From Mycobacteroides sp. CBMA 271 (GTDB taxonomy: Bacteria > Actinomycetota > Actinomycetes > Mycobacteriales > Mycobacteriaceae): a stretch of 64,000 bases of DNA. Both the position numbers and the translations under genes were made by a program. Each line of letters opens with the position of its first letter. The first letter of the stretch is position 1. Under the pieces are notes generated by a model. The model had not been told where the DNA came from, did no database searches, and worked only from the letters and a program-made list of their open reading frames with translations. Positions 1-6,614 of the stretch are shown in pieces. Location: positions 620,001 through 684,000 of the forward strand of contig NZ_VTHB01000001.1 in NCBI RefSeq assembly GCF_009729205.1, given 5' to 3'.

Positions 1-65
1 GCCTCGGCGCGGGTGTGGCCGTACTTTTCCTCGCTGCCGTGGGCTATCTCCGGTACAAAACCTAG
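1..65 (+). CDS. 3' end of a membrane protein gene (partial)
   Basis: Only the last 20 or so codons lie in the window, ending at a TAG at 63-65. In the frame starting at base 3 they read as a hydrophobic helix (rich in Ala, Val, Leu and Gly) followed by a short basic tail ending Arg-Tyr-Lys-Thr. This looks like a C-terminal transmembrane segment with a positively charged cytoplasmic end. Nothing more can be said about family or function. It converges with the tautomerase gene 14 bases downstream. Confidence 0.45.
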   Translation, partial: LGAGVAVLFLAAVGYLRYKT

Positions 66-79
66 GGCGCGCTCGACCT

Positions 80-475
80 TCAGACGTTGACCTTGAAACC
101 CAGGTCCACATCGCAGGCGGCCTGACCACCGCGCACTCCCCAGTTCTCTGCCGCGCTCTCCCGTAGCACGATCGTGACATGATCCGGCGGTATCCCCAGG
201 GAGGCAAAACGTTTCACAATCCCGGCGTAGAGGTTGCGTTTCGCTTCTATCGATCTGCCTGCGAAACAGTCGATGGAGACGAAGGTGTACAGCTCTGGCT
301 TCTCCAGATTCGGGGCGTGCGAGAACCTATGAGGTTTGTGCGCGACCAACCGGACATGCTTGTCTCCCGGCGGGATCTCAAAAGCGCACACAAGCGCGTC
401 GTGGACCGCATCGATGAGTGCGACCTCTTCGGTCTCTGTGTAGACCCGACGAACCTCGACAACTGAACTGGGCAT
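80..475 (-). CDS. Tautomerase family protein
   Basis: This is a 131-residue member of the tautomerase superfamily (Tautomerase_2 / malonate semialdehyde decarboxylase-like). These enzymes use the amino group of an N-terminal proline as general base or acid on enol/keto substrates. An in-frame ATG further upstream (556) would give 158 residues. I chose the internal ATG at 475 because it puts a proline directly after Met, as the catalytic Pro-1 chemistry requires, and because the family pattern begins there: a beta strand, then an amphipathic helix with ALIDAVHDALVCAF and EIPPGDKHVRLV. Further family features are the central TFVSIDCFAGRS strand/loop and the helix EAKRNLYAGIVKRFASLGI. The substrate cannot be read from sequence. 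It lies tail-to-tail with the partial membrane gene and downstream of an acetyltransferase on the same strand. Confidence 0.8.
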   Translation of the reverse strand: MPSSVVEVRRVYTETEEVALIDAVHDALVCAFEIPPGDKHVRLVAHKPHRFSHAPNLEKPELYTFVSIDCFAGRSIEAKRNLYAGIVKRFASLGIPPDHVTIVLRESAAENWGVRGGQAACDVDLGFKVNV

Positions 476-575
476 GCCGTGGATCATCACATGTTGACAT
501 CGCCCAACCCAGCGGATTTCACACCCGCCGCTTTCGAACACGGCGCGACTCACCACTGCTCTGGACGATCCCGGG

Positions 576-1040
576 CTAGCGGATAAGCAAGGTCATGAAG
601 GTGCTGTTGGGGTCCTCGACGTAGGAGCCGAAGGGGCCACACTCAGTAAACCCGTGCTTACGGTAAAACGCCCGAGCCGGAGCGAAGAAGTCCATACTGC
701 CGGTCTCCAACGAAACCCGGCACACGCCACCGCTCCTAGCGTCATTGAGGGCATGCAGAAGCAGCATGGAGGCGATGCCTTGGCCCCGCCGCCGCGGATC
801 AGTCCGCATGCTCTTGAGCTCTTCGTGCTGTCCAGAGATCCTCGCCAGCGCAACGGTTCCGACCAGATCTGGCCCGTCCCAGGCAACCCACATTCGGACT
901 CCGGAATCCTGCAGGCCCACAGCATCTAGGGCGTGCTGACTATCTCGCGGCGCGGTCGGCGCGATGTCGTCCAGGTGGGCCTGCAAAAACACCAGGAGTG
1001 CGGCGTCCTGGAAATCTGCCACAGCGATCGAGAGGGCCAC
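576..1040 (-). CDS. GNAT family N-acetyltransferase
   Basis: About 154 residues with a GNAT fold. The acetyl-CoA pyrophosphate-binding signature is seen as RRRGQGIASMLL in the middle of the protein, preceded by the beta-4 strand containing EELKSMRTDP and followed by the conserved FYRKHGFTECGPF near the C-terminus. These enzymes move an acetyl group from acetyl-CoA to an amine; the acceptor here is unknown. The reading frame opens at a TTG at 1070. I prefer the GTG at 1040, which has GGAGA about 8 bases upstream and matches the usual family N-terminus. It is on the same strand as the tautomerase gene, about 100 bases upstream of it. The 48-bp repeat and the accessory island begin just upstream of its promoter. 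Confidence 0.8.
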   Translation of the reverse strand: MALSIAVADFQDAALLVFLQAHLDDIAPTAPRDSQHALDAVGLQDSGVRMWVAWDGPDLVGTVALARISGQHEELKSMRTDPRRRGQGIASMLLLHALNDARSGGVCRVSLETGSMDFFAPARAFYRKHGFTECGPFGSYVEDPNSTFMTLLIR

Positions 1041-1101
1041 GCTCAGTTCTCCATCATGTTCGCTTGCCAACCGTCATCGCCCGTTAAACCATAATGGTTC
1101 C

Positions 1102-1149
1102 GTGTTCCGCATCCTTTCCCATGAGCCGAACATCCCTTTCCGCTGAACC
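1102..1149. repeat. Diverged 48-bp direct repeat, copy 1
   Basis: The sequence beginning GTGTTCCGCATCCTTTCC and ending near GCTGAAC recurs at 1939-1986 in the same orientation with roughly three quarters identity and one single-base gap. This copy lies between the GNAT gene and the first island gene. Each copy sits roughly 45-100 bases upstream of one of the two orphan membrane-protein genes, so it may carry a shared promoter or operator, or be a duplication scar. Confidence 0.6.
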
Positions 1150-1245
1150 CATGACACCGCACCGCCAATAGCTATGAGACATCCGGAGTTATCGGGCTAG
1201 TGCACCCAGTCCATCTCGTCTTCGCCGTGCTTATCCCCGTAGATT

Positions 1246-1917
1246 TTGACCGTGAGCACACTCTCGGAACTTCTTACCGCACCGAGCCTGTGGCTTGGCG
1301 CTTCAGTCGGCGGCCTGCTTTCGGCGATCATTGCGGGGTACTTCGCGCGGAGCAATACAAGGGACAGCGATGAGCGTAAAGCTAAGGCCGAACGCGAACG
1401 GATCGACAAAGATGCTGTCCTAGACGCAGCCGTTCAATACATCTCAACGTGTAGCGAGGTTCAGATGGCCGCATTGCACTATGAGGCCGGTCTCCTCCCC
1501 GACGTCCCCACGGACAAAAATGAAGCAGGTATCTACCGCCTCAACATGGCTGTGAACCTGGGTAATCAGGTTAAGGCTGCCCGGTTTCGGCTTGAAATGC
1601 TGGCGCCGCGCTCGGTTCTTTTGACCGCATATCCTCTGTCTACAGCCACACAGGATGAGATAGTTGCGTCGTTTTCCGGCGACGGGGACCAAGACGGCAT
1701 AGATGTCTTCATGGGGTGCATGGATAGCTTTGTGGCCGCTGTGCGGGAGTATCTCAACAAGGAATCAGTGACAACGGCTGAGATTCAGTCCGCGTACGCC
1801 ACGTCTCGAATAGTTCGCGACCGCCTGCAGCAAGAGCGAGGTTCGATCAATGACACAGGTCAGCCCCCAAGCGACGACCACGGACCGTGGGACTGGCCCT
1901 TCCGTCGACAGAGATAG
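1246..1917 (+). CDS. Orphan membrane-anchored helical protein
   Basis: A 223-residue protein that I do not recognise. Residues about 12-33 form one hydrophobic segment (SLWLGASVGGLLSAIIAGYF). A short, very charged stretch follows (RDSDERKAKAERERIDKD), then a largely helical soluble domain of about 140 residues with scattered Cys and Met, and a Pro/Trp-rich tail. The topology suggests a membrane anchor with a cytoplasmic helical domain. The start is a TTG at 1246 or a GTG at 1252; neither has a strong ribosome-binding site. Its base composition is less GC-rich than the core genes, it is flanked by the direct repeat, and it sits in the island that ends at the integrase relic, so horizontal origin is likely. 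Mycobacterial prophages and islands often carry such single-pass proteins, but no function is implied. Confidence 0.6.
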   Translation: MTVSTLSELLTAPSLWLGASVGGLLSAIIAGYFARSNTRDSDERKAKAERERIDKDAVLDAAVQYISTCSEVQMAALHYEAGLLPDVPTDKNEAGIYRLNMAVNLGNQVKAARFRLEMLAPRSVLLTAYPLSTATQDEIVASFSGDGDQDGIDVFMGCMDSFVAAVREYLNKESVTTAEIQSAYATSRIVRDRLQQERGSINDTGQPPSDDHGPWDWPFRRQR

Positions 1918-1938
1918 GACTTGTTGCAAGATAATTAG

Positions 1939-1986
1939 GTGTTCCGCATCCTTTCCACGAGTCAAACATCACTATCTGCTGAACAC
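1939..1986. repeat. Diverged 48-bp direct repeat, copy 2
   Basis: Second copy of the element at 1102-1149, in the same orientation, with the first 18 bases (GTGTTCCGCATCCTTTCC) identical. It lies just after the stop of the first orphan gene and about 45 bases before the start of the second (2031), mirroring the position of copy 1. Confidence 0.6.
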
Positions 1987-2030
1987 TCGAATGCACCCTG
2001 CCGACCGTTCGAAACCCCTAATCTGGGGCC

Positions 2031-2564
2031 ATGGCGTGGTGGGCGACAACATTTCAGCTCGTAGGCACAGCCATCGCCGTGGGTGGGCTGCTGTGGGCTT
2101 ACGCGAGGGCAACACGATTCTGGGATGAGAAATGGCCGCACTTCCGTGACCGACTGTTGAAGCTCACGTATTCCCTAGGCCAAAAACGCCCGGAGGTTAC
2201 GGGGACAATGAATACGACGCTGAAACCAATGGACGGCAACCTTGGACTGCAGGGCTTCGCTCCTATTGTCAGAATCCGAAATGCATCCCTGGCGGACCGG
2301 CTAACGGCCCTGGAAGACAGGTTGAAGCGGCTACTGGATCAGGATTTACCCCCGATCCAAAAGGGTATGAGTGCCCTCAAGGGCGAGATAACGGACGTTC
2401 GGTCGCTCGCAAAATCAGAAGCTGAGAGTGCGCTCGCGGCTGCGCGGGCTGACGTCGCTGCACTAGCGAGAGACCTCGACCGCACTCAGACACTGGACCT
2501 TCGATGCGCTGCACTCGGCCTATTCATCTCGGGTATTGGAACATTTCTTCAGTACTGGGCTTGA
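2031..2564 (+). CDS. Orphan two-helix membrane protein with coiled-coil middle
   Basis: A 177-residue protein of unknown family. An N-terminal hydrophobic segment (about residues 5-24, TFQLVGTAIAVGGLLWAY) and a C-terminal one (about 160-176, CAALGLFISGIGTFLQYWA) bracket a charged, heptad-like helical region (about 85-155) with many Leu, Ala and Arg/Glu. This could form a coiled coil. Both ends would be in the membrane with the loop on one side. It starts at an ATG. Together with the gene at 1246 it forms a pair preceded by matching copies of a direct repeat. The layout resembles small accessory membrane genes on mobile elements; nothing identifies its role. Confidence 0.6.
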   Translation: MAWWATTFQLVGTAIAVGGLLWAYARATRFWDEKWPHFRDRLLKLTYSLGQKRPEVTGTMNTTLKPMDGNLGLQGFAPIVRIRNASLADRLTALEDRLKRLLDQDLPPIQKGMSALKGEITDVRSLAKSEAESALAAARADVAALARDLDRTQTLDLRCAALGLFISGIGTFLQYWA

Positions 2565-2852
2565 TCTAAAACATAAGACCTAGTACCTACTGATCACGTA
2601 ATGGGTGTGTGCAGTCCTCCGAGAGCCGTTGTGACGTCTCGGCTCTCCCTCGATGTTCCAACGCTCACCGCGCCACTCGATGGCCGACTGGGCACCTAGC
2701 TCAGGCTGCTAATTGACCAGCCGGAGCCGGTAACTGCTATAGGCGCGGAACCCAACGTCCTGTTGCTCGGTAGACGTACCGAAGGGCTGTATTGCGGCTC
2801 TAGCCGCTGGACGAGAATCCGCCTAGGTAGCACACCAGAATTGTCGAACGGC
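2565..2852. other. Intergenic stretch with one hairpin
   Basis: No convincing gene lies in these 288 bases. A perfect 8-bp inverted repeat (GAGAGCCG at 2621-2628 with CGGCTCTC at 2640-2647, 11-base loop) lies between the convergent orphan gene and the lipoprotein gene. It could end transcription, but there is no T-run on either side, so it is only a weak terminator candidate. Confidence 0.4.
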
Positions 2853-3182
2853 CTATGCGGACTTGTTCGTGGGTTTGGCATCCACGTCAACGTCGAAAGC
2901 GATCTTGCCACCGTTGACCGAGGTTGTCGTGGTCGTCACTCCGAACAATTCGCCTTTGTGGTTGGTGACCCAGCACCGTTGCTTAGCACCCTTTTCCCCG
3001 CGTAGCGGGCCGTCACACTTAGAGGAGGTGGCTGTCTCGCCGGTCTTATCTCGTAAGGCGTCAGTAACACCGGTCGCTAGCTTGTCTTTCTCTATCTCCG
3101 GTGTGCCGATGTCCACGCTGACGTTACAGCCGGTGAGCATGAGGGCACCCACGGTCAGTACCGATCCAATTATCGCCTTCAC
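2853..3182 (-). CDS. DUF4333 lipoprotein (island copy 1)
   Basis: A 109-residue small lipoprotein. The signal peptide is short with a hydrophobic core and the lipobox LTGC, so Cys-19 would be lipidated after type II signal peptidase cleavage. The mature part is a DUF4333 domain. It has a helical KLATGVTDALRDKTG segment, a Cys pair (SSKCDGPLRGEKGAKQRCWV) likely forming a disulfide, and a final beta hairpin with TTTTTSVNGGKIAFDV. The start is a GTG with GGGAGAGC just upstream. It is the last gene of the minus-strand effector cassette, 12 bases after a paralogue, and probably sits on the outer face of the plasma membrane. DUF4333 has no settled function; here a role in immunity to, or export of, the neighbouring effector is inference. 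Confidence 0.85.
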   Translation of the reverse strand: MKAIIGSVLTVGALMLTGCNVSVDIGTPEIEKDKLATGVTDALRDKTGETATSSKCDGPLRGEKGAKQRCWVTNHKGELFGVTTTTTSVNGGKIAFDVDVDAKPTNKSA

Positions 3183-3194
3183 GTGCTCTCCCGG

Positions 3195-3536
3195 CTAGTT
3201 GGATGTCTGTTCAACGGTGTACGTGAACTTGATGTCTTCGCCGTTGACCGATGTCGTCTTGACCACTACGTCATAGTGGATACCCTCGTCGTCTATGACC
3301 TTGCATTTCTGGGTCGCGTCCATCGTGCCGTCAAGCGGCCCTTCGCAATCCACCTTTTTCAGCACGATGTTCTGCTTCTGCTTAGCCGCGTCCGCAAGGC
3401 CCTTCTCTAGCTTGGCCTGCGAGATCTGCTGCACCTTCTCGGTGTCCTTCTTGGTGTCTCCGGAGAACGTCACGTGACACCCCGAAAGCGACAGCGCCAG
3501 AAGTGCGGCACCAATTGCTAAGCTAGCCTTCATCAT
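3195..3536 (-). CDS. DUF4333 lipoprotein (island copy 2)
   Basis: A 113-residue paralogue of the downstream gene. The signal peptide ends in the lipobox LSGC (Cys-20). The mature DUF4333 domain has a KLEKGLADAAKQK helix and two cysteines spaced as in the sister protein (DCEGPLDG ... TQKCKV), and it ends with VVKTTSVNGEDIKFTYTV. The two island copies are clearly related but well diverged, with different helix charges, so they are an old duplication rather than a recent one. The gene overlaps the 3' end of the upstream LpqN-like gene by 14 bases, which indicates translational coupling within one operon. The start is ATG; a second ATG follows directly. Confidence 0.85.
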   Translation of the reverse strand: MMKASLAIGAALLALSLSGCHVTFSGDTKKDTEKVQQISQAKLEKGLADAAKQKQNIVLKKVDCEGPLDGTMDATQKCKVIDDEGIHYDVVVKTTSVNGEDIKFTYTVEQTSN

Positions 3537-3969
3537 TCACCACTTCCAAGGTCTTCAGGAATGCCCCGAACTCGGGTTTCACTAGATCATACTGGGCATG
3601 CGGGCAACTGAATAACAGCTCAAGGACGTAGGACCGGCCATCTGCCGTGTCCACGGTGGTGTACAGCCGGGAGCCCCGAGCTAGAACGAAACCCTCGATG
3701 AACTCTAGGTCTTGTCCGTACTGTGAAACCGGCCTGTATGAGATGTATTCCGCCCGTGTGACTTTCGCTTTCAACTGTTCCGCGTCCCGTTGCGCGTAGT
3801 TTCCGAGGTTCAGGTTGGTTCCGTCTACGAACCGCTCCCTAACGACGATGCGCGGAGATGGGGATGCAGGATCGCGGACGTACACGGCTACGGCCATGGG
3901 ATCGTCGGGCGGTATTGGTGTCCATCCTTCCGGTGGCGCACCGTTCACTTTGATCTTGTATTTCGACAT
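3523..3969 (-). CDS. LpqN-like (Mog1/PsbP-fold) cytosolic protein, candidate chaperone or immunity protein
   Basis: A 148-residue protein without signal peptide or membrane segment. It starts with a strand (KYKIKVNGAPPEGW), then has short-beta and helix elements including NYAQRDAEQLKAKV, and ends with FSCPHAQYDLVKPEFGAFLKTLEVV. This run, a Pro-Gly-Trp start, an amphipathic helix, then a long beta region and a final FLKTL helix, is typical of LpqN/LpqT-type domains. The same fold class ends the ESX-4 protein at 60054-61418 in this window. It starts one base after the effector's stop codon and overlaps the following lipoprotein gene by 14 bases. Lying directly behind a WXG100-headed effector, it is best read as that effector's specific chaperone or cytoplasmic immunity protein. 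The family call is by eye. Confidence 0.6.
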   Translation of the reverse strand: MSKYKIKVNGAPPEGWTPIPPDDPMAVAVYVRDPASPSPRIVVRERFVDGTNLNLGNYAQRDAEQLKAKVTRAEYISYRPVSQYGQDLEFIEGFVLARGSRLYTTVDTADGRSYVLELLFSCPHAQYDLVKPEFGAFLKTLEVVNDEG

Positions 3970-3970
3970 C

Positions 3971-5347
3971 TCAATTCATGACCCAGTTGAAGAGCTGTCC
4001 CATCTTGGTGCCCACGAACACAGGATCAACGGTCACTTCAAAACCGGGCTTAGCTCCGAGCCCCCACGCATACCCCCAGCTGCCGCCGACTTTCCATTTG
4101 TGGTCTTCGGTCTCAGCGAATGTCAAGTGACCACCGGCTCCTGCACCGGCATACTCATCCACTCCGACTTTGACCGTTACCGGCTCGCTGTTGTAGCTGA
4201 GTTCCTGCCCTGTATGTAGGCCAGCATTTCCGCCACCGCCGAAGGTCATGCCGCTATTTCCTGTTGCCCCCGCGTTGCCGTACTCTTCGACACCGGCGTT
4301 TCCGAATATCTTGGCCTCTACTCGACCGGCGCTTCCGTCATTGCCGAGATCCCAATGAATATTCCCGTTGTTGTCGATTAGGTATGCACCGGCATGTTCG
4401 TTGCCTGTTATGCCGCCCTGCTTGACCTGCGCGTCGGCTCCTGCTTTGTACCCCAGTTGGTCTGAGGTCAGTTCATAGTCGCCACCCAAGAAGTGGCCTT
4501 TGTGCTCCCAATGATTGACCTGGTCCTGCTTCTCGCCGGTCTCACCTTTCCAGACGGTGGGGCCTTTCGGATCTTCGATCTTCGTATAGCTTCCGAACTT
4601 GCCCTTTTTGCTGGTACCTATCGGCGTCTCATGCGTACCGGATTCGCCCTTATCTACACCCTTGCCAGTGGTGGTTCCTAGTTCCTTGTCTTTCTTTAGA
4701 ACTTCCTGGTCGGGGATCGGAACCTTGTCGAAAAGGCCAGCGGCCTTCGTCTCTCCTGTAGCTTCTGGTTTGCCGTCCGGGTTCAGCTTGAATTCCTTGA
4801 CCGATCTCGGGCTGACCTTGCCCCCGGTGCCTCCGTTGATGACGTTCGCAAAATCCACGTCCACCATCTCGCCGGCCTTCAGCGCCGTGGCGATGCGCTG
4901 ATTTAGTCGACGTACCTTGGCTTCGACTTTCTCCAAAGTCTTTGCGTCGTCGGGGTTTTTCGGGTTCAAACTCCCGATCCACTGGGGGATGTTCACCCGG
5001 TTCATAGCGAGATCAACGTCCATCGACGGCTCACCGTTGTCGCTGCCGTTGGCGTCCGCGACTATGTTCTTGATGCCTTTCGCTACGTCAGTAGCTTCAT
5101 TCCAGACCTGCCTTGCCTGGGCGGCCAGCTTCAAATTGTCTTCCGCGGACCCGCGAGAAGTTGATTCGTGCCTACCGGACGCGTCCCGTGCGGCGTCCCC
5201 TGCCGCCCCCTGCCATGTGGAGGTCTCCTTGAGGCGGCGCATGACTTCTGCGTTTTCTTCGCTCGATCGACCACGTTGAACTATCGCCTTGCTGACATCG
5301 GCCACCGCGTTGGGATAATCAAGCAGTTCTTGAAGTGAATGTGCCAC
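3971..5347 (-). CDS. WXG100-headed type VII secretion effector with glycine-rich beta C-terminus
   Basis: A 458-residue protein with a modular toxin-like plan. Residues 1-105 are helical with a WXG turn (TWQG, Trp-45 and Gly-47) flanked by long helices, as in WXG100/EspB-type ESX substrates. Residues about 105-215 are charged and contain NINGG-like linkers. Residues about 215-270 are a Lys/Gly/Thr-rich spacer. The last 190 residues are a glycine- and aspartate-rich beta region with alternating polar/nonpolar pattern and many Asn-Ala-Gly repeats (EYGNAGATGNSGMTFGGGG), ending in an aromatic strand (WGYAWGLGAKPGFEV). No Cys and no recognisable nuclease, NADase or protease motif is present. The start is a GTG. 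A small EspC-like partner precedes it by 9 bases, and putative chaperone/immunity genes follow. Known polymorphic T7SS toxins share this architecture; toxicity here is inferred. Confidence 0.65.
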   Translation of the reverse strand: MAHSLQELLDYPNAVADVSKAIVQRGRSSEENAEVMRRLKETSTWQGAAGDAARDASGRHESTSRGSAEDNLKLAAQARQVWNEATDVAKGIKNIVADANGSDNGEPSMDVDLAMNRVNIPQWIGSLNPKNPDDAKTLEKVEAKVRRLNQRIATALKAGEMVDVDFANVINGGTGGKVSPRSVKEFKLNPDGKPEATGETKAAGLFDKVPIPDQEVLKKDKELGTTTGKGVDKGESGTHETPIGTSKKGKFGSYTKIEDPKGPTVWKGETGEKQDQVNHWEHKGHFLGGDYELTSDQLGYKAGADAQVKQGGITGNEHAGAYLIDNNGNIHWDLGNDGSAGRVEAKIFGNAGVEEYGNAGATGNSGMTFGGGGNAGLHTGQELSYNSEPVTVKVGVDEYAGAGAGGHLTFAETEDHKWKVGGSWGYAWGLGAKPGFEVTVDPVFVGTKMGQLFNWVMN

Positions 5348-5356
5348 CTGCTACCC

Positions 5357-5662
5357 CTATCTCACCGCGTGGTTCAGGTTGGTGGCGTTCTTACCTTCCT
5401 GCTCCAGATATTTGGCGAGCGAGCCTCGGTGGTTCTGTGCGTGTTCGACCTGCTCGGTGTCCATCTGAGCGGTCTCCCTCTCCCAATCGGAAAGCCGACC
5501 GGCGAGAGCAGCAGCCGCAGCACCGCCCCCGAGGCCACGAGCGGACTGCGACAGGGCGAGGTGTGCAGCATCGTGCGCCTCGCGGAGCCCGGTCGCAGCC
5601 GACTCAATCTGACCGGCATGATCATGAAGTTCGTACGGATCGAACTCAAACTTCTGCGGCAT
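5357..5662 (-). CDS. EspC/WXG100-like type VII secretion partner protein
   Basis: A 101-residue all-helical protein beginning MPQKFEFDPYEL, which is the usual style of EspC-family (DUF2580) ESX substrates. Two long amphipathic helices are joined by an Ala/Gly-rich turn (ARGLGGGAAAAALAG), followed by DWERE and a C-terminal YLEQE segment resembling the YxxxD/E export signal. The ATG at 5662 was chosen over one at 5677 because GGGAGG lies 7 bases before it. It is the first gene of the island cassette, with the effector starting 9 bases downstream, so the pair probably forms a helical heterodimer that a type VII system (ESX-4 or another) exports. It is about the normal size for the family. Confidence 0.7.
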   Translation of the reverse strand: MPQKFEFDPYELHDHAGQIESAATGLREAHDAAHLALSQSARGLGGGAAAAALAGRLSDWERETAQMDTEQVEHAQNHRGSLAKYLEQEGKNATNLNHAVR

Positions 5663-5740
5663 CGCTGGACCTCCCACCCGACGAAGTGACGACCGTCACC
5701 TAGTTTGCCGAGAGCCTAGCACTGGAGCTGGCTGACTGGC

Positions 5741-6104
5741 TTAATGTCGTTCGCCATTCTCCACGACAGCCCTACTTCTACTTACCCTCGCCATATTCAC
5801 CTCTAGCTCTTCTGGAGTATGGATCTCGGAATGCATGACACCGGCATTGGACTGGGACCGCTTGCCCTCTGACCCGGTGATGCTCGCTGCGAACGTGATC
5901 CCAGACTTCGACTGTCGTTCAGCCACTTCCCTAGCTCCGAGGTGTCAAACGGATCGATAGAGCCGGATACATCTAGATCTTCTGCCCACCCAATTACCTT
6001 GTGGTCGTGGGCTTTAGCCCACTGCTCGATCAGCTCACGCTGTCGCTCGATAGAGGTCGATCATCGGTTGACCTCGATAGACGTAGTCTCCCCAGTACGC
6101 GCAT
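5741..6104 (-). pseudogene. Serine integrase relic (frameshift plus internal deletion)
   Basis: Reading the minus strand from an ATG at 6104 gives MRVLGRLRLSRSTDD, the start of a large serine recombinase with Ser-10 as the catalytic serine in RLSR. One base is then missing near 6060, and the next frame continues the resolvase domain: STSIERQRELIEQW, then an AEDLDVSGSIDPFDT motif closely matching phage integrases such as that of Bxb1. Near 5925 this stops after LGKWL, and a third frame carries what looks like the integrase C-terminus (SGITFAASITGSEGKRS ... EIHTPEELEVNM), ending at 5741. Several hundred codons, including the zinc and coiled-coil regions, are missing. It marks a decayed prophage or integrative element, abutting trmL. 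Confidence 0.8.
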
Positions 6105-6123
6105 GATGGAAGGATCACGTGTT

Positions 6124-6585
6124 ATGTGGAGAATCATGTTCCATGAGCCCCGGATCGCCCCGAATACCGGGAACGCGATCCGGATGGTGGCGGGCACCGG
6201 GTGCGAGCTGCATCTGGTACAGCCGCTGTTCGACCTGTCGGAGGCGAAGGTGCGACGCGCGGGCCTGGACTATCACGACATGGCGTCGGTGACGGTGCAT
6301 GAAAGTCTTTCCACTGCTTGGGAATCGCTGCGCCCGCAACGGGTGTATGCCTTCACCGCGCATGCGAAGGTGAGCTACACGGACATCGCCTATCAACCCG
6401 GCGATGTGCTGTTGTTCGGTCCCGAGCCCACCGGTCTGGATGCCGAGGTGTTGGCCGATCCGCACATCACCGAGAAAGTGCGCATCCCGCTGCTGCCCGG
6501 TCGCCGGTCGCTCAACCTGTCCAATGCCGCAGCCATCGCCGCCTACGAGGCATGGCGTCAGCACGGTTTCGCGGGCAGCGTCTAA
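6124..6585 (+). CDS. trmL: tRNA (cytidine/uridine-2'-O)-methyltransferase, TrmL type
   Basis: A 153-residue SPOUT-class (SpoU) methyltransferase, the short TrmL form. TrmL methylates the ribose 2'-OH of the wobble base (position 34) in leucine tRNAs, using SAM. Motifs seen are the N-terminal FHEPRIAPNTGNAIRM, the middle LLFGPEPTGLD (motif 2, forming the trefoil knot) and RIPLLPGRRSLNLSNA (motif 3) before the last helix. The start ATG at 6124 is fixed by GGAAGGA 9 bases upstream and by homology; a longer reading frame from 6001 runs into the integrase relic and is not credible. The gene is intact although the relic's 5' end lies just 20 bases upstream. It converges with dnaE2, with 29 bases between stops. 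Confidence 0.9.
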   Translation: MWRIMFHEPRIAPNTGNAIRMVAGTGCELHLVQPLFDLSEAKVRRAGLDYHDMASVTVHESLSTAWESLRPQRVYAFTAHAKVSYTDIAYQPGDVLLFGPEPTGLDAEVLADPHITEKVRIPLLPGRRSLNLSNAAAIAAYEAWRQHGFAGSV

Positions 6586-6614
6586 CGCTCTTCGCGCACG
6601 CGGCTCATCGCCGC

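Noticed and set aside
1093..1100. GGTTCC near the GNAT gene as a third SigM-type promoter
   Set aside because: It lacks the upstream A-rich block and the CCATCGTA part at the right distance.
6001..6123. 41-codon N-terminal extension of trmL
   Set aside because: Reads through the integrase relic antisense and lacks conservation; ribosome-binding site and homology place the start at 6124.
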